From Penium margaritaceum (Eukaryota > Streptophyta > Zygnematophyceae > Desmidiales > Peniaceae), in the NCBI GenBank assembly GCA_023375785.1, contig SZWC01000516.1:342886-406885 (forward strand): DNA of 64,000 nucleotides, written 5' to 3'. The position numbers were made by a program, and so were the translations under genes. Below the pieces are notes generated by a model. The model did no database searches, was not told where the DNA came from, and saw only the letters and a program-made list of their open reading frames with translations. This document shows positions 51,900 through 63,815 of the stretch, piece after piece (the stretch's first letter is position 1; each line of letters begins with the position of its first letter).

Positions 51900-52320
51900 C
51901 AGATGGCATGGACTCAGCAACAACAGCTTCAACAGCAACAGTTTCAGCACAAGTAGCAACAACGGCAGCAGATGTAGTGGCAACAAGGTTCATAAGCATC
52001 GTCTGCACAACGGCCTCAAGCCAGCCCTCCTCCACTTGTACAACCAGCCATGTCTCCACAAGTGCACCCGCTTGCACCACTACAAGGAGGCATGCCACAG
52101 TCGTTTGTGGCTTAACAGCCACAACCTGCTCCGATGGTGCCACTCGTGGCACACTACTAGCGGATGCACCAGGCACCTGTGTTGCAACCCTTTGCGACCC
52201 AACCAGCACCAGTCCATGTGGGGGCAGCACTACCACCACATGTGGCACAACCTGCGACACAAGGCTTTGTGTAAGTCCCACAAGCAACCACACAAAACAA
52301 GGAGTATCAAGGCCTTAAGG
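51900..52320 (+). pseudogene. Gln-rich protein of C, broken
   Basis: The matching part of 24546-25523 (minus) with CAACAACAG-type Gln codons at the start; a TAG inside the Gln tract (GTAGCAACAA) and later stops interrupt it. Confidence 0.5.
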
Positions 52321-52962
52321 ACGATGTGGCCAAGCATTAAGGACACCAGATACTGTCCTCCAAAAGACAATCAGAGGAAGCATATCCAAGCATGGAAGCA
52401 GAGTGTGTTGGCAGCAGATCGGTGTGAAATAGTCCAATACCAACGAGAACAACATACATGTGTGGAAAGCACCACACACATTGGCGTTATCCTCCAGCTC
52501 TTCAAGCTCTCAGAACGAGCCACAAACAAGAGTACTCCAGAGAATATAGCTCCATAGCTTTGAGCATACATGTATGCGGTCTATGGAATCAACAACGTGG
52601 TGGCAACAATAAGTCAGGTCACCACCATTGGCGGGGGCGTCGTTACAGACACAACAAGGCCAAGTACCTCAGCAGTAGCTCAGCTTCAACCTTTTGCATT
52701 GCCTTTTGTGTGCTACGTAGCAGAGGAAACGAAAGAATAGGAGGAAGAAAAAAGGACGGGAGCGTTTACAACAAAAAAAGGCAATGATGCGTTGTGAAGG
52801 GAGAAGAGCTCCTTTGGCAGCTAACGTCCCCATCATTCAACAATGAAAGCAACAATTACATATGCAAATGTCAAGAAGGCTCTTGACAATAGTCCTGAGC
52901 AACGCGATACCTCATGACATTCTACATGGCCTTGAGGGTGTACGTGGGGCACTGAGGCTCCA

Positions 52963-53277
52963 ATGAGCTGTGTGATCGTCTCCATCCTAACCTTTGCAAA
53001 AGGAGGAGAGGACGGAGAGGACAACCTCCATGATGGTGGAGGAGATCCAGATCCTTTGTCTTTTGGATCTAGCACTTCATACAAAGCAGCAAGCGTAGAA
53101 TCCCGGATTTACTGTGAGCTTGGGAGCAGCAATGAAAGCATCTCCACCGGAGTAGCTGCGACAACGGCTCACAAGCCAACAACAACACTCGTGATTCGAT
53201 GCGATAATGTGTCAGCAAGAAGGGGCGTGTCACGCCCAAGGAAAAAGGAAAGAAAGGCAACGCTCCTGCCATATTGA
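52963..53277 (+). CDS. Small conserved ORF of C, function unknown
   Basis: 104 residues with VSILTFAKGGEDGEDNLHD and RPRKKERK, nearly the same as 2347-2682. C begins a few codons later because the upstream Met context has changed. Confidence 0.35.
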   Translation: MSCVIVSILTFAKGGEDGEDNLHDGGGDPDPLSFGSSTSYKAASVESRIYCELGSSNESISTGVAATTAHKPTTTLVIRCDNVSARRGVSRPRKKERKATLLPY

Positions 53278-53560
53278 TAGGTGGTTGCAGTAAACCCACC
53301 TCACGGAGGTGGCATGCGTGGTGGAGCCTTGCTCCACGGCCGAGGTTCTTGCCGCATCGACAGGAGGTTGCTATAAGCCCACCTCAAGGCAGGTGGCATG
53401 CGTGATGGACCTATCCTCTTTAAACAACATTCGTGCCAAGTCCGCGGTTGGTGGTAGTCAGCTCACCTCATGAGAGGTGGCATGCGAGTTGGAGTGATAC
53501 TCCACGATTGCAATAAGCTCAATTTGTGGAGGTGGCATGCGTGACGGAGTTGCATTCCAC
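53268..53560 (+). repeat. Tandem hairpin array of C
   Basis: The same units as at 2684-2966, for example CCACCTC-ACG-GAGGTGG and GGAGC-CTT-GCTCC. Confidence 0.7.
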
Positions 53561-54151
53561 AGATAAGGAGCCGGCGGAGAATATCACGCGCTGATCAATC
53601 GTGTGGGAGCAGATGTGCGGGGCCTTGAGCGCCACCGTAACGATCCGGAATCTCACCAGTGAGGGGGAGGAAACCAGAGGGGAAGAGAATCTCCAAAATT
53701 ACAAGAAAGCTTTGGATTCTCTCTCCACGGGTTTTTTCTTTTATCGTGCTACAAATTCATCCGCCAGCATCACAGATTACAGCCAAAAGGGGGAGAATGG
53801 GAGAGAAGCAAAAGCAACTGACATTTTCTTTCAAACCTAGATGTCGACCACCGTCATTTGAGACAAATTTTACTGTTGCAACTCCTCACAAGCATCTGCT
53901 GGCAGCAGCAGATGTTTTGCACAATCTGCAACAGTTCTTGTTGGGCCATTTTTTTTACGAAAACGACCTGACCACTCGCAAAGGCGTAGCTGGATGACTT
54001 CATCACGTCACGAATCACTGTCGAGCCTAAGGAGCTCTGAGAGCTGCGCTCGAGGTCCGCGACCGGAACAACGCGTAAAAAAAATTGGAAGTCGCTCGCT
54101 TGCTCTAGCAAGACCGACCCTCTGCAGTGTCAGCTCAGCGCTGGCTGCTGA

Positions 54152-54580
54152 GTGAGGGGGAGGGGAGAGGTCGACGCGAACAGCACTGGACGCACTGGAC
54201 GTGAGCAGCTTGCCGCGATGGCGAGCTCGGCCAGCGGGAGCTGCCGTGACCGCGGCAGGGCACCTGCCGCGACGGCGGCCTTGACCACAGCAGGGCACCT
54301 GCCGCGACGGCAGAGCACCTCGCAAGGCCCCAAGACGGCGGCGAAGAGCGAGGGGAAGGGCCAAGGGCCACCACTACAGGTGGGAATGGACCACGCGAAC
54401 GGGTTGGACCTGCCGGAAGCTGCTCGTGACGCGTTCGCACAATCTCCTGGCTCGCCACGAGGAGCTGGCAAGGAATCCCCGGCCAACCGGAAAGAAAAAG
54501 ACAAAAAAGGGGAGGAACTGCTTATCAGCGAGGAGCGAGCTCCAAGATCGCCGGAGGAAATCGGCGTGATGGCTACATGA
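54152..54580 (+). CDS. Basic Lys/Glu-rich ORF of C (142 aa)
   Basis: An open frame opening MRGRGEVDANSTGRTGREQL and ending in GKESPANRKEKDKKGEELL and PEEIGVMAT. A's copy is split by one stop, and B has a longer 227-residue version. No recognised domain; basic and low-complexity. Confidence 0.4.
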   Translation: MRGRGEVDANSTGRTGREQLAAMASSASGSCRDRGRAPAATAALTTAGHLPRRQSTSQGPKTAAKSEGKGQGPPLQVGMDHANGLDLPEAARDAFAQSPGSPRGAGKESPANRKEKDKKGEELLISEERAPRSPEEIGVMAT

Positions 54581-55392
54581 ACGACAGCGACCAAGAACGG
54601 CTAGGAGAAGCCATGGACAGGAAAAAACGTCCCAAGTGCAGTTGGAAATGGCCACACTCAAGGTGACGCGATGGAACAGCAGGGATGGCTGTCTCAGAGG
54701 GGCAGAAACGCCCTACTTGCAGCGAGCAAACTCAAACACAACCAAGAACGGGTCCTAAAGGCTTGAAGTGCACTCAGAAGTGCCTCAGCCATGGATAGAA
54801 GCGATAGCAGCAGTTGACTTCAAGGGTGGAGGAGCTAACTGCCGCAGAGGCACAGCTGGCTGAGACGGCAGGGGGAGCACTCACAGAAGTTGAATCTATG
54901 ACTGGAAGCAACGACCTTTTACACTCTCCCAAAATCAGTGCTCACATTGCCGGTCCCAACAGCGGTCCCAGCAGGTGGTCTTAGAAGTGGCCTTAATATT
55001 GAATCGCCACCTCATATGACCAACCTCAACCTGGTGCATGAGGAGCACACTGCATGTAGCCGGAGAGTTGCTTTACCCACAAGCAACTACAAAAGACCGC
55101 AAGGGGGAGGTGACATCATCACCTAAACCATTTTTTGGAGTCACCTATGTGATCCAAACCCAAAAATGGCTCTCGAGAGTAACGGGTGCCAAAAATGAGC
55201 CAAGAAGAAGTGGTGCTCAAAATATTTGAGCTACAGAGACTGGAAAAAGTCCAAACGGAGTGCCTGCATCCAAGTGGCACCAGAAGGACCAACTGAGTGT
55301 TGGTGAAGATTCAACGGCCTCATTCCTTATCATTTACCTTCTCGACGATGGTCTACAAGCATTGATTCATCAGCACAATTATCGAGGGGGAG

Positions 55393-56744
55393 TGTTGAAG
55401 TTAGCGATAACTGTGCTGATTTACTTCTTTAGTTTGGCGCAGACGGCACTCCAATTGAAGATCCTGAGAACGTTTTATGGATTTTTCTGTGAATCTACCG
55501 GGTGCGGCTCGGCTGAGAATCTTGACGGAGAAATTCCGGATTTTCTCTAAAGAGCAGCCTTAAAGGGTGTGAAAGGTGCTTTGTGGACAAACATGCATAT
55601 GATGAGAGCGCATGCTTCTGGTAGCACATACCTGCATAGTGCTGCACAAGCACTCAGGTCAAGAGGGGCTTCTGATGATTGGACATGCAACATGCAGCCT
55701 GAACAAGAGGCCTGCACAGCATCACCTCAACCATGCATGAAGCCTAGACCTTTGGATCTTCATGGGTCAATCTGGTGCAAGCTTCAGGTGGATCCTGATT
55801 GACGGGCATGATGTTGCAGCATGGTAACATCAACTTTCCTCAGAGGAAGGCCTGATGAGCAAGCAACCTTCAGGTGAAATTTCACCTGAAGACTTGATGA
55901 AGCTTTTTTGAGCAAGCTTCCTCCTGGAGCAGCACAGGTGCCACTTAGAGCCCAGAACTGAAGGAAGCTTCCACTCAATGGAAGCTTCTCCAGAGTAAGG
56001 CAGAGGTGGTAGCAGACCTGAACTACCTGAAGGAAGCTTCTTGTTCAGGTGGTCCACTAGCTTGGCCTTTAAGTATAAAAGGCGAAGGTCCTACCACTTC
56101 TTACTATCCGAGCACTGCCATTATCATCTCCAATATCACTATCTCAAGTGCAATCCCTACAAGGTCTGTCTCCAGACCATGTACAAGGCTTCATGCCTTA
56201 ACACAAGAACACCTTCAACCAACATGTTTCTGGACTTCCCTCTAAGACCCCTGTAAGCCTGGCACTTGCATGCCAGCCTGGGTGGAGGAAGTTGCTAGTG
56301 ATCCCTCCGGGATCCCTCTAAGCCCGGCAAGCTCTGCAAGCCTGGGAGGAGGTCAATCCCTCCAAGGTCCCTGTAAGCCTGGCAAGGCCTCCCAGCCTGG
56401 GAGGAGGACGCCTTGACATCCTGAAGGCCTTTCACTGTTGCGACGGTGGCTGTGCCGAGATCCTTGCTCTGACGGCCTTGACGGCCTAGCAAGGCGTTGC
56501 GCCCCAGTTTAGGGCCAGGAGTTATGTCAGAGGATACTGCTGAGCTGTTTGCATAGTTGTTGTTCCTTGTACAATACTAGTACTTTTAATAAGATTCAAC
56601 TCCACACTTTTGCTTCCGCTAGTATCTCAACAAAGTTTACAAAGCATGCTTGTTGGGCATAAAACATCCTACGGTAGCAGGGGACCCCCTTGCTGCATCA
56701 GAGCACGCGGTGGATTTGTCCCTGCAACCTCACAAAAATCAGCA
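55393..56744 (+). repeat. Element C 3' LTR, complete
   Basis: TGTTGAAG...AATCAGCA after ATCGAGGGGGAG. The U3 holds a perfect palindrome centred at 55879/55880 (core CAGGTGAAATTTCACCTG) and GGAAGCTTC inverted repeats. A TATA box TATAAAAGG is at 56074. Confidence 0.85.
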
Positions 56745-57215
56745 CTGCTGAGGCAATAGCGCTCATCCCAGGCCCATACGGAGCTGCTCACACCTCGACG
56801 ACCTCGGATCACCTAGGATGTGTCATCATGTACATATAGTCTTGTATGTTGACACTTGAAAAACAAGTACAGTTTACTCCCACTGTGCCACACACGTTCC
56901 CGTGCTCCCCCAAGACGACCCTACGCTTCCGCAATCCCGGAAAGGTGTGCACCGGACTCCCCTTGATTGCCGTTGCCGCTGGTTGGTGCCTACACCATCT
57001 GGTTGAGGCTAGCACACCGCGCCCGGTACATTCTTGGTATCAGAGCCACCCTTGACTCAGGGGCACTATCAACTACGTGGCAACCTCTCCTGGTCAGCAT
57101 AGACCAGCACATATATTGTCTCTTTGGCGGATCCGTGCCCAAGGCCAACCACGCACTCAGGTGACAAGACAGTAACCGGAGGACCCGTTGAGGAAGAAGA
57201 TGTACCGAGTGCAAG

Positions 57216-58290
57216 ATGACTTCATCCGGCTCTTCCTCGTTGGCTGTGGCGTTTGACGTGCAAGGCAAAGTAACAGCAGCTCTAACGTTGCAGAAGTAGC
57301 TCGCCAACATGCAGGCCAAGATGGACCTGTTGGAGAAGCAAAACGCATATCTTAATCAAGAGCTCGCAAAGCGTCCAGTGACAGGACCAAGGGCAGTTGC
57401 CACCGCAAACGGAGCTGCGGTGGGCGTCCCGAGTCCGCCCAAGTCGGAGCCGTTTGACCCATCAAAGAAGGATGGACCAGCTCCGTGCGCTTGCATATTC
57501 AGACTTGAATTGTACTTCACTGCCATCGGCGTGGATGCCTCAAGGTACGAGGCGCACTGTGACTACGCCGTGACCCAATTGAGAGGGGCATAGTTGGATT
57601 GGTGGATCTATGTAATGTTGGATGATGTCATATCCACACGGCAGTAGAGCAGCAATAGTTGCCGACATTACAGCCGCAACCGGAATCTCAACCCCATCGG
57701 CTCCAACCTGCAGCAGTAGGGACCTCACCCTCAAGCGGCTGACCTTGTGGAACGAATTCATGAAGTCATTCATCAAGCACTTCACCGTGGGTGATGTAAG
57801 GAACAATGCGCGTGCCAAGCTACGCCGGCTTTGCTAAATTGGCAGCGTCACCAACTACACATGCAGGTTTTGTGAGATGGTCGCCAATTGTGGCTTCGAC
57901 TCCCACAGATTGTGCTTCTACCACAGCAATGGTCTTAAGAACGACGTCCGCGTTATGACGGTGTTGCACGACCTCAACGACGACCTGCCGGCAATGATCG
58001 CAGCAGCACAACGGTACAACTCGCGTGTGCACCAGGCTCATGACAATAGCCACAACACTTTTGGTGGTGGTTACGACAAGGGGGCCGAGAACGACGACAC
58101 TCTCTCCCATGGAGAGTGGAGCGTTACAACAGTGCAAGTGCTACAACTGTTGCAATCCTGGCCACATTGCGCGTGATTGTCGGAGTCCGAAGAAGGGTGA
58201 CGGCAAGGGTAAGCGGAAAGGGAAGGGGAAGCAAGCCACAAAGGAAGCAGAGAAAGGAACAAAGGAGTCGGGAAACGAGGAGATCTAGGA
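57216..58290 (+). pseudogene. gag: G2 Gag with zinc knuckle
   Basis: ATG at 57216 as in G1. TAG at 57297-57299 and 57591-57593 are private; TAA at 57835-57837 is shared. The knuckle CYNCCNPGHIARDC is intact in the frame at 58025-58288. Confidence 0.8.
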
Positions 58291-58407
58291 GTAGATGGCG
58301 TTACTCCTAGCTCCTCTCAGCCCAAACCGCCAGGTTACCGCCCACCCGAATGCCTTGCGGTAATTAAGGGGATTTCTGAGGTCAAGGCATGGGATGCGGG
58401 ATATGAG

Positions 58408-59001
58408 GTGGAGCAGTCTGCACTTCTCTTGGAGGCGCGAGTGAAAGGCGTCAAGGGGAAGGTGGGTAGTCTAATGGATTGTGGCACAAGCCACGGTTTT
58501 GTGAGCATGGATTGTGCTCGGGGCGATGCACTCACGAGCAAGAAGCAAACCGCTAACCAAGTAGACGGCACGATCGAAGTGGGGTACCTGGCCTGTCCCC
58601 TCTCCATTCGCATGGGGAACCTTCACATAACGACCGTATACTGGGTGTGCCTGATGAACGATTACAATGTGATCATCAGTCGCAACTTCCTCCACAAGTA
58701 CAACCCCGCCAGCAATTGGGAGGCGCGTGCCGTCTCAGTCAAGCTCGGAGACAAGGAGTATGACAAGGAGTACGTTGTCCAAGGAGAAGGCCGTGGAGAA
58801 GGAGAGATGCGAGGAGGAAGTGCCGCAGCAGTCGCCACCTTGGAAGGAGGAATCGGCGCCTATGATGCTGAACTTGGTGCAGCTCAAGCACGCGATTTGA
58901 AAAAAGGAGAAGGTTTTTTTGGCATTCGTGCGAGACGTGGAGGACCACTTCGACGAACCAGAGGACGTGGCGCCTACTGTGGCGCGAGGGGTGACTTGTG
59001 A
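58408..59001 (+). pseudogene. G2 aspartic protease
   Basis: LMDCGTSHGF replaces the usual D-S/T-G loop, as in G1. Unlike G1, the frame is open through YNPASNWEARAVSV into a linker, then loses register. Confidence 0.65.
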
Positions 59002-60073
59002 GAATCCCGGGGCCTACGGCAAGTTTGTCACGGTGCTTGAGGGGCTTCAGAAGGTGTGTACGGAGTTCAAGGACGTGTTCCCCCACACCCTCCCGGCGGG
59101 TCTTCCACCGAAGCGAGACGTGGACCATCGCATCGGCCTCAAACCTGGAGCACGCGCGCCTGTTCATGCAATGTATTGCATGAGCGACATGCAGCTGTAG
59201 GAGCTCAAGAAGCACCTGATCGAGATGACGGAGCAGGGCTTCATCCACCCCTCCTCGTCTCCTTACGCTGCACCTATCTTGTTTGTGCAAAAACAGACGG
59301 AGGAGATACCCATGTGTGTGGACTACCGGGAGTTGAACGAGTTGACCATCAAGAACCGGTACCGGCTTCCACGAGCTGAGGAGCTCTTTGATCAGCTCCG
59401 TGCAGCTGGCTTCTTCACAAATATCGACCTCCGATCCGGCTACCACCAGATCCGCATCGCAGCAGATGATGTGGAAAAGACGGCCTTCCGCACTCGCTAT
59501 TGGCACTTCGAGTTTCTTGTGATGCCTTTTGGGTTGACCAATGCACGGGCCACCTTCATGGCGGCACACAATATCTTCAGGCCGTACTTGGATGAGTTTG
59601 TCCTTGTGTACCTTGATGACATCTTGGTGTATATCAAGACGGCGGAGGAGCATGAGGAGCGTGAGGAGCATGTGAAGAAGATCCTTGAGATTTTGAGGAA
59701 GGAGAAGTTTTTTGCAAAGCTCTCTAAGTGTGAGTTCACGGTGGAGAAAGTTTATTTCCTTGGACACATAATTGGCAATGGACAGATTGCCATGGACCTG
59801 CACAAGGTGTTGGCCATGCAAGAGTGTCCAAAGTTGCGTAGTGTGCACGATGTACAAGTGTTCCTTGGTTTTTGCAACTACTACCGTCAGTTTATCTTTG
59901 GATATGCGGGAGTGTCAGTACCACTCTCCAACCTCACTCGCAAGGATCCCGAGTGGAGTTGGGGAGTTAGCAAACAAGAAGCCTTTGAGAATCTCAAAAG
60001 GGCTCTTACCTCCGCGCTGGCCTTGCACTTGGCCGATAGCGGCCGTGGATTCGAAATGGCGACGGATGCATAG
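58919..60073 (+). pseudogene. pol: G2 reverse transcriptase
   Basis: A TAG at 59198-59200 splits the N-terminus. A 282-codon frame (59225-60073) then holds the whole RT core, PMCVDYRELNELTIKNRYRL, NIDLRSGYHQIRI, the catalytic YLDDILVYI and the connection domain. It ends at the TAG shared with G1 in FEMATDA of RNase H. Within the core a single codon is missing relative to G1 near 59565. Confidence 0.85.
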
Positions 60074-60097
60074 GACCTGGCCATTGGTGGAATCCTT

Positions 60098-61492
60098 TTG
60101 CAGGACTTTGGAAACGGGTTGCAGCCGGTCGCCTACTACTCGTGCAAGTTTCAAGGGGCGGAGCTGAACTATGCCATCCATGACAAGGAGATGCTCGCCG
60201 TGGTCATAGCCTTCAAGAACTGGCAGAGTTACCTCGAGGCACGGAAATGCACGGTCTATACCAACCACCATGCCTTGAAGTACTTCAAGACGCAGCCAAA
60301 CCTGAGTCCATGGCAAGCGCGTTGGGTGGAGTACCTCAAGTCGTACTTTGACTACGATATCGTGTACCGGCCGGGTCGCATCAACCCAGCCGATGCACTC
60401 TCACGGCGACCGGATCTGATGATGCGGGTCGCGTCTCTCACCATCCACGAGGATGCTTTCCTTGTGAATCTCTTCACGGAGGGTTATAAGGCGCATGGGG
60501 AGTACGAAGCTCAGAGATTCTTCTTTGAGGCATTGTATTGGCAACGGCGCGGCACGCAGCAGGTGGTGCTTCCCACGGTGCCGGCGTTTTGGCAGCTGAT
60601 TTTGGAGGAGTGCCATGACATTGGCCCGAGCGGTCACTTCTCCACCGACAAGACATTGAAGACGGTGGCTTGCTTATTTTGGTGGTTTACCATGTCGTCG
60701 GTGGTGGCTGTATTCTGCCGGAGTTGTGACGTGTGCCAACGCCACAAGGCACAAAGGACAAAGACCCCGGGTCTCATCCAACCCTTGCCCATCCCCGAGC
60801 AGCTGTGGTAGGACATCTCCATGGATTTCATCACGGGTTTGTCCACAACAACGGCGGGCCACAATGCGGTGTTTGTGGTGGTGGATCGCTTCAGCAAGAT
60901 AACGCACTTCATTGCGACACGTGATATAGTGAGTGCCGAAGGCACGGCTCAGTTGTTCCTCGAGCACGTGGTACGTCTCTATGGCAAGCCGCGGTCCATT
61001 GTGAGCGACCGTGACCCGCGCTTCACGAGCAAGTTTTGGCTAGAACTCATGGAGTGGTACAACAGCAAGGTGCAGCTGTCGACCAGTTTTCACCCCCACA
61101 CTAACAAACAGACAGAGCGGACGAACCAGACGCTGGAGCAGCTCCACCGTCCAGTTGGTACTCCGGACCAGACGGCGTGGGACCAGCGGTTGCCGGTCGC
61201 TGAACTGGCGTACAACTTTGACACGTCCGCCTCCACCAAAAAGGCGCCATTTGAGGTGGTGTATGGGACGGTGCCCGCCACGCCCCTCAGTTTGCATGTC
61301 GCAAGCAACCTGCTTGCGGTGGAGTCCACCGCACGTGACTTGAAGCAGATTTTGGCGGCGACGTGGCATGCATTGGCAGAGGCGCAAGAGCAGCAGAAAG
61401 TGCAAGCGGACCGCCGACGTGACGACGCAACGCTTGCGGTCGGTGATTGTGTGCTTCTCAACGACACGCACGTCAAGCTCTGTGGGATTTGA
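60098..61492 (+). pseudogene. pol: G2 RNase H - integrase
   Basis: RNase H and the zinc-binding domain (HDIGPSGHFS, CRSCDVCQRHK, complete HHCC) are open to a TAG at 60809-60811 (CAG in G1). The core follows at 60821-61492: MDFITGL, IVSDRDPRF and QTERTNQTLE, so all three acidic residues are present here, in contrast to G1. It ends at a TGA at 61490-61492. Confidence 0.85.
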
Positions 61493-61678
61493 TCAAACAA
61501 GTTGAAACCCCAGTGCCTTGGTCCATTCGAGGTACTCAAAATGCAGACACCCGTGGTGGAGCGGTTGGCTCTTCCTCCTTCCATACCCTTCCACGACGTG
61601 TTCCATATCTCATAGCTCAAGCTCTACCATGATTCGGCCGAGCATTTTCCCGGCCGCAGTCGTGAGCCTCCCCCTCCG

Positions 61679-62011
61679 GTGGTAATCGAGAGCGAGCAAG
61701 AGTTTGAGGTGGAGGCCATCCTTGACCACTGTCGTCGTGGCTGTGGGTGGGAGTACCTGGTCAAGTGGAAGGGCTACGATGCGGCCCACAACTCTTGGGA
61801 GCCTGCCCGCAAGGCAGGCTCCCAGGAGGATGGCTGCTCCGGAGGATGGCTCACGCCTAGCTGGGAGGGGTGTAGTGTGGCTCTATCCACCTGGCTGGTT
61901 CCTCGGGCTGTAGGCGAGAAAACGGGGCGGTTTGAGTGTCGGAGATCCTCAAACACCTTGGTTTTTGCCAAGTTGGCCAATTTTTTTGCCGGTTCACCGC
62001 AAGGAGAATGA
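61679..62011 (+). CDS. G2 C-terminal chromodomain
   Basis: [34 protein letters not shown]; the same as in G1. It is separated from the integrase frame by stops. Confidence 0.8.
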   Translation: MVIESEQEFEVEAILDHCRRGCGWEYLVKWKGYDAAHNSWEPARKAGSQEDGCSGGWLTPSWEGCSVALSTWLVPRAVGEKTGRFECRRSSNTLVFAKLANFFAGSPQGE

Positions 62012-63354
62012 ACATTAGGATTTTCCTCTAAATAAGAGGACATTTTCTTTCCTGACTTAAGTACTTCATTTTTATTCATGTGCACCTTATGTGTAGGTGG
62101 GTTCACGTGTTAGACTTGTTTGCTATATTAAGCAAGGGCATGAGAAAAGTGGCTGATCCAATTTCACATTCATTTCTTGCATAAAATAGTCAAGTGGTTC
62201 TAATCTCTAAAAAAAGAGAACAACTTACAAAAGAGCTCCTTCATTCATCCAAACCACTTGAAAATGAGATACTTTGTAACTTTGGAAAGTATTTCTCATG
62301 CAGTCCTCTTTTGGGAGAAGCCTTCCACAACCTTTAAACACTTTGAAGGATGTAAAGTGATCGCAGTATTTCCTCATCAAATACAAAACATAAGAAAAGC
62401 TGCTTAACCCAAATAGCTTTGTTCTTTCCATGTCAAATCTTTTCAATGAGGGAGGTAGAGAAGCATGTTGTCTATCTTTTGAGGAAATGATGCTCATTCA
62501 TGGATGTGTTCACCAGCAATGTTGAAGCCCTTCAAGGCAAGAAAGCAATGGTCGGCTTTCTAGAATAATACATTATTCATTAAAAAAGAGAATGTTCGAT
62601 TTCTCCATGGCTCAATTTTTTAGGTGTTGTTTGCACGAGTCTACCATAAATTCTTGTTAAGCAACTGAATTAACGGGCTGGACCGAACCTGTACTTGTTC
62701 GGTCTCTCCCTATCTTGCTTCCCTTGTCTGACTCCATGATGTCCGGTTCCTTCTTTCCGGAGGAACCCGTGTTTGGACGCCGACAAACGACATTTTGTGC
62801 CTGATTCCTGGAAAGCTCTGGAGTCCGAGGAGGGACAGGCAGAAACAATTTTCAACAATATTAAATTCTAAATGAATGCTCCGTGATTCACGTTGACCAA
62901 TCATGATATTACCTCCATGAGAAATCGATTGTAAGAGGGTTCTAAGGGAAATCACGCTCGACCCCGACCATAGTAACCCAAAACGGAGAAATAGCTTGCC
63001 CCCATCCTTGGCCCAAAGCGCTACACCATCTACCAGCTAACGTTTTGTATTTTGCCTCTCAGGCGTTGACTCATGCTATTTCTGCCTCCTACCCAAAAAA
63101 CCTCAAAATCATTGAAGAAAATACTTTTTAGCAATCCCCGATTGTATTAATCAGGGGTTAATGATTTTATCAAGGTTTGGGAATCCTTTGGGGCGGTAGG
63201 TTCATTCAATACAGTCCTCTACCGTCAGGGACTCCGAGAGCTGCGCTCTTCTTGCGGTCTTTCTCATCTGGGGCCCGTGTTTGGACCCCTTGTCCTTTCG
63301 CATAGCCTGCGCGCCATGTTTTCTGAGATACTCTTGTAATTACAGCTCTGGATC
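62012..63354 (+). repeat. 3' region of G2, no gene
   Basis: Paralogous to 11403-13236 without the MITE of copy 1. No coding frame is supported and no LTR end is found. Confidence 0.4.
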
Positions 63355-63815
63355 TAAGGGTGTTCGCGAGTCTGGAACCTCGATTCTGAGCCTTGAACCT
63401 GACTTGCGAGTCCGAGTCCAGTGCCAGACTCGGATTTGCGAGTCTGAGACTCAGACTCGCGAGTCCCAGACTTGCGAGTCTAGTCTCCTGGATTTGCGAG
63501 TCCAGTGGGCAAGAATTGCGAGTCTGGTGCACCATCAAATAAAACAGGTTTACAATCAATGTGTTTTTGAATTTTGTGACTCTAAAGTCATGTGAACTCA
63601 ACATGTAACTAGTATAGAATGAATTTGACCTATAGTTGTATTTATGTAATGAACAAAGATCCCCTCATTGTCGTCGTTGTCTCGTTTTCGGAGGTCAAGG
63701 TGAGATTTGCGAGTCCAGGTCGGTTCTGGACCCTAGATTTGGACTTGCGAGTCTGGGTCCGGACTCGGATTTGCGAGTCCGACTTGCGAGTCCCGGATTT
63801 TGGCTTACAGCCTTA
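63355..63815 (-). mobile_element. hAT-like MITE, copy 3 (461 bp)
   Basis: Inverted relative to copies 1 and 2; target duplication TCTGGATC at 63347-63354 and 63816-63823. The empty site is near 13220-13235 in the left block. Confidence 0.9.

Larger units (their letters stand above)
51900..56744 (+). mobile_element. Element C: non-autonomous LTR element, 5' part missing
   Basis: The duplicated partner of A: decayed Gln-rich frame (51900-52320), small open frame (52963-53277), hairpin array (about 53268-53560), basic frame (54152-54580), purine tract and complete 3' LTR (55393-56744). I see nothing codable at 52321-52962, 53561-54151 or 54581-55392. Confidence 0.75.
56745..62011 (+). mobile_element. 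G2: Ty3/gypsy chromovirus, defective
   Basis: The duplicated partner of G1, with primer site TGGTATCAGAGCC at 57035-57047 and the same domain order. It has its own stops (57297, 57591, 59198, 60809, 61490) plus those shared with G1. Confidence 0.85.

Noticed and set aside
58739-59857. A 372-codon minus-strand frame opposite G2 RT
   Set aside because: Antisense shadow of RT; no motif of its own.
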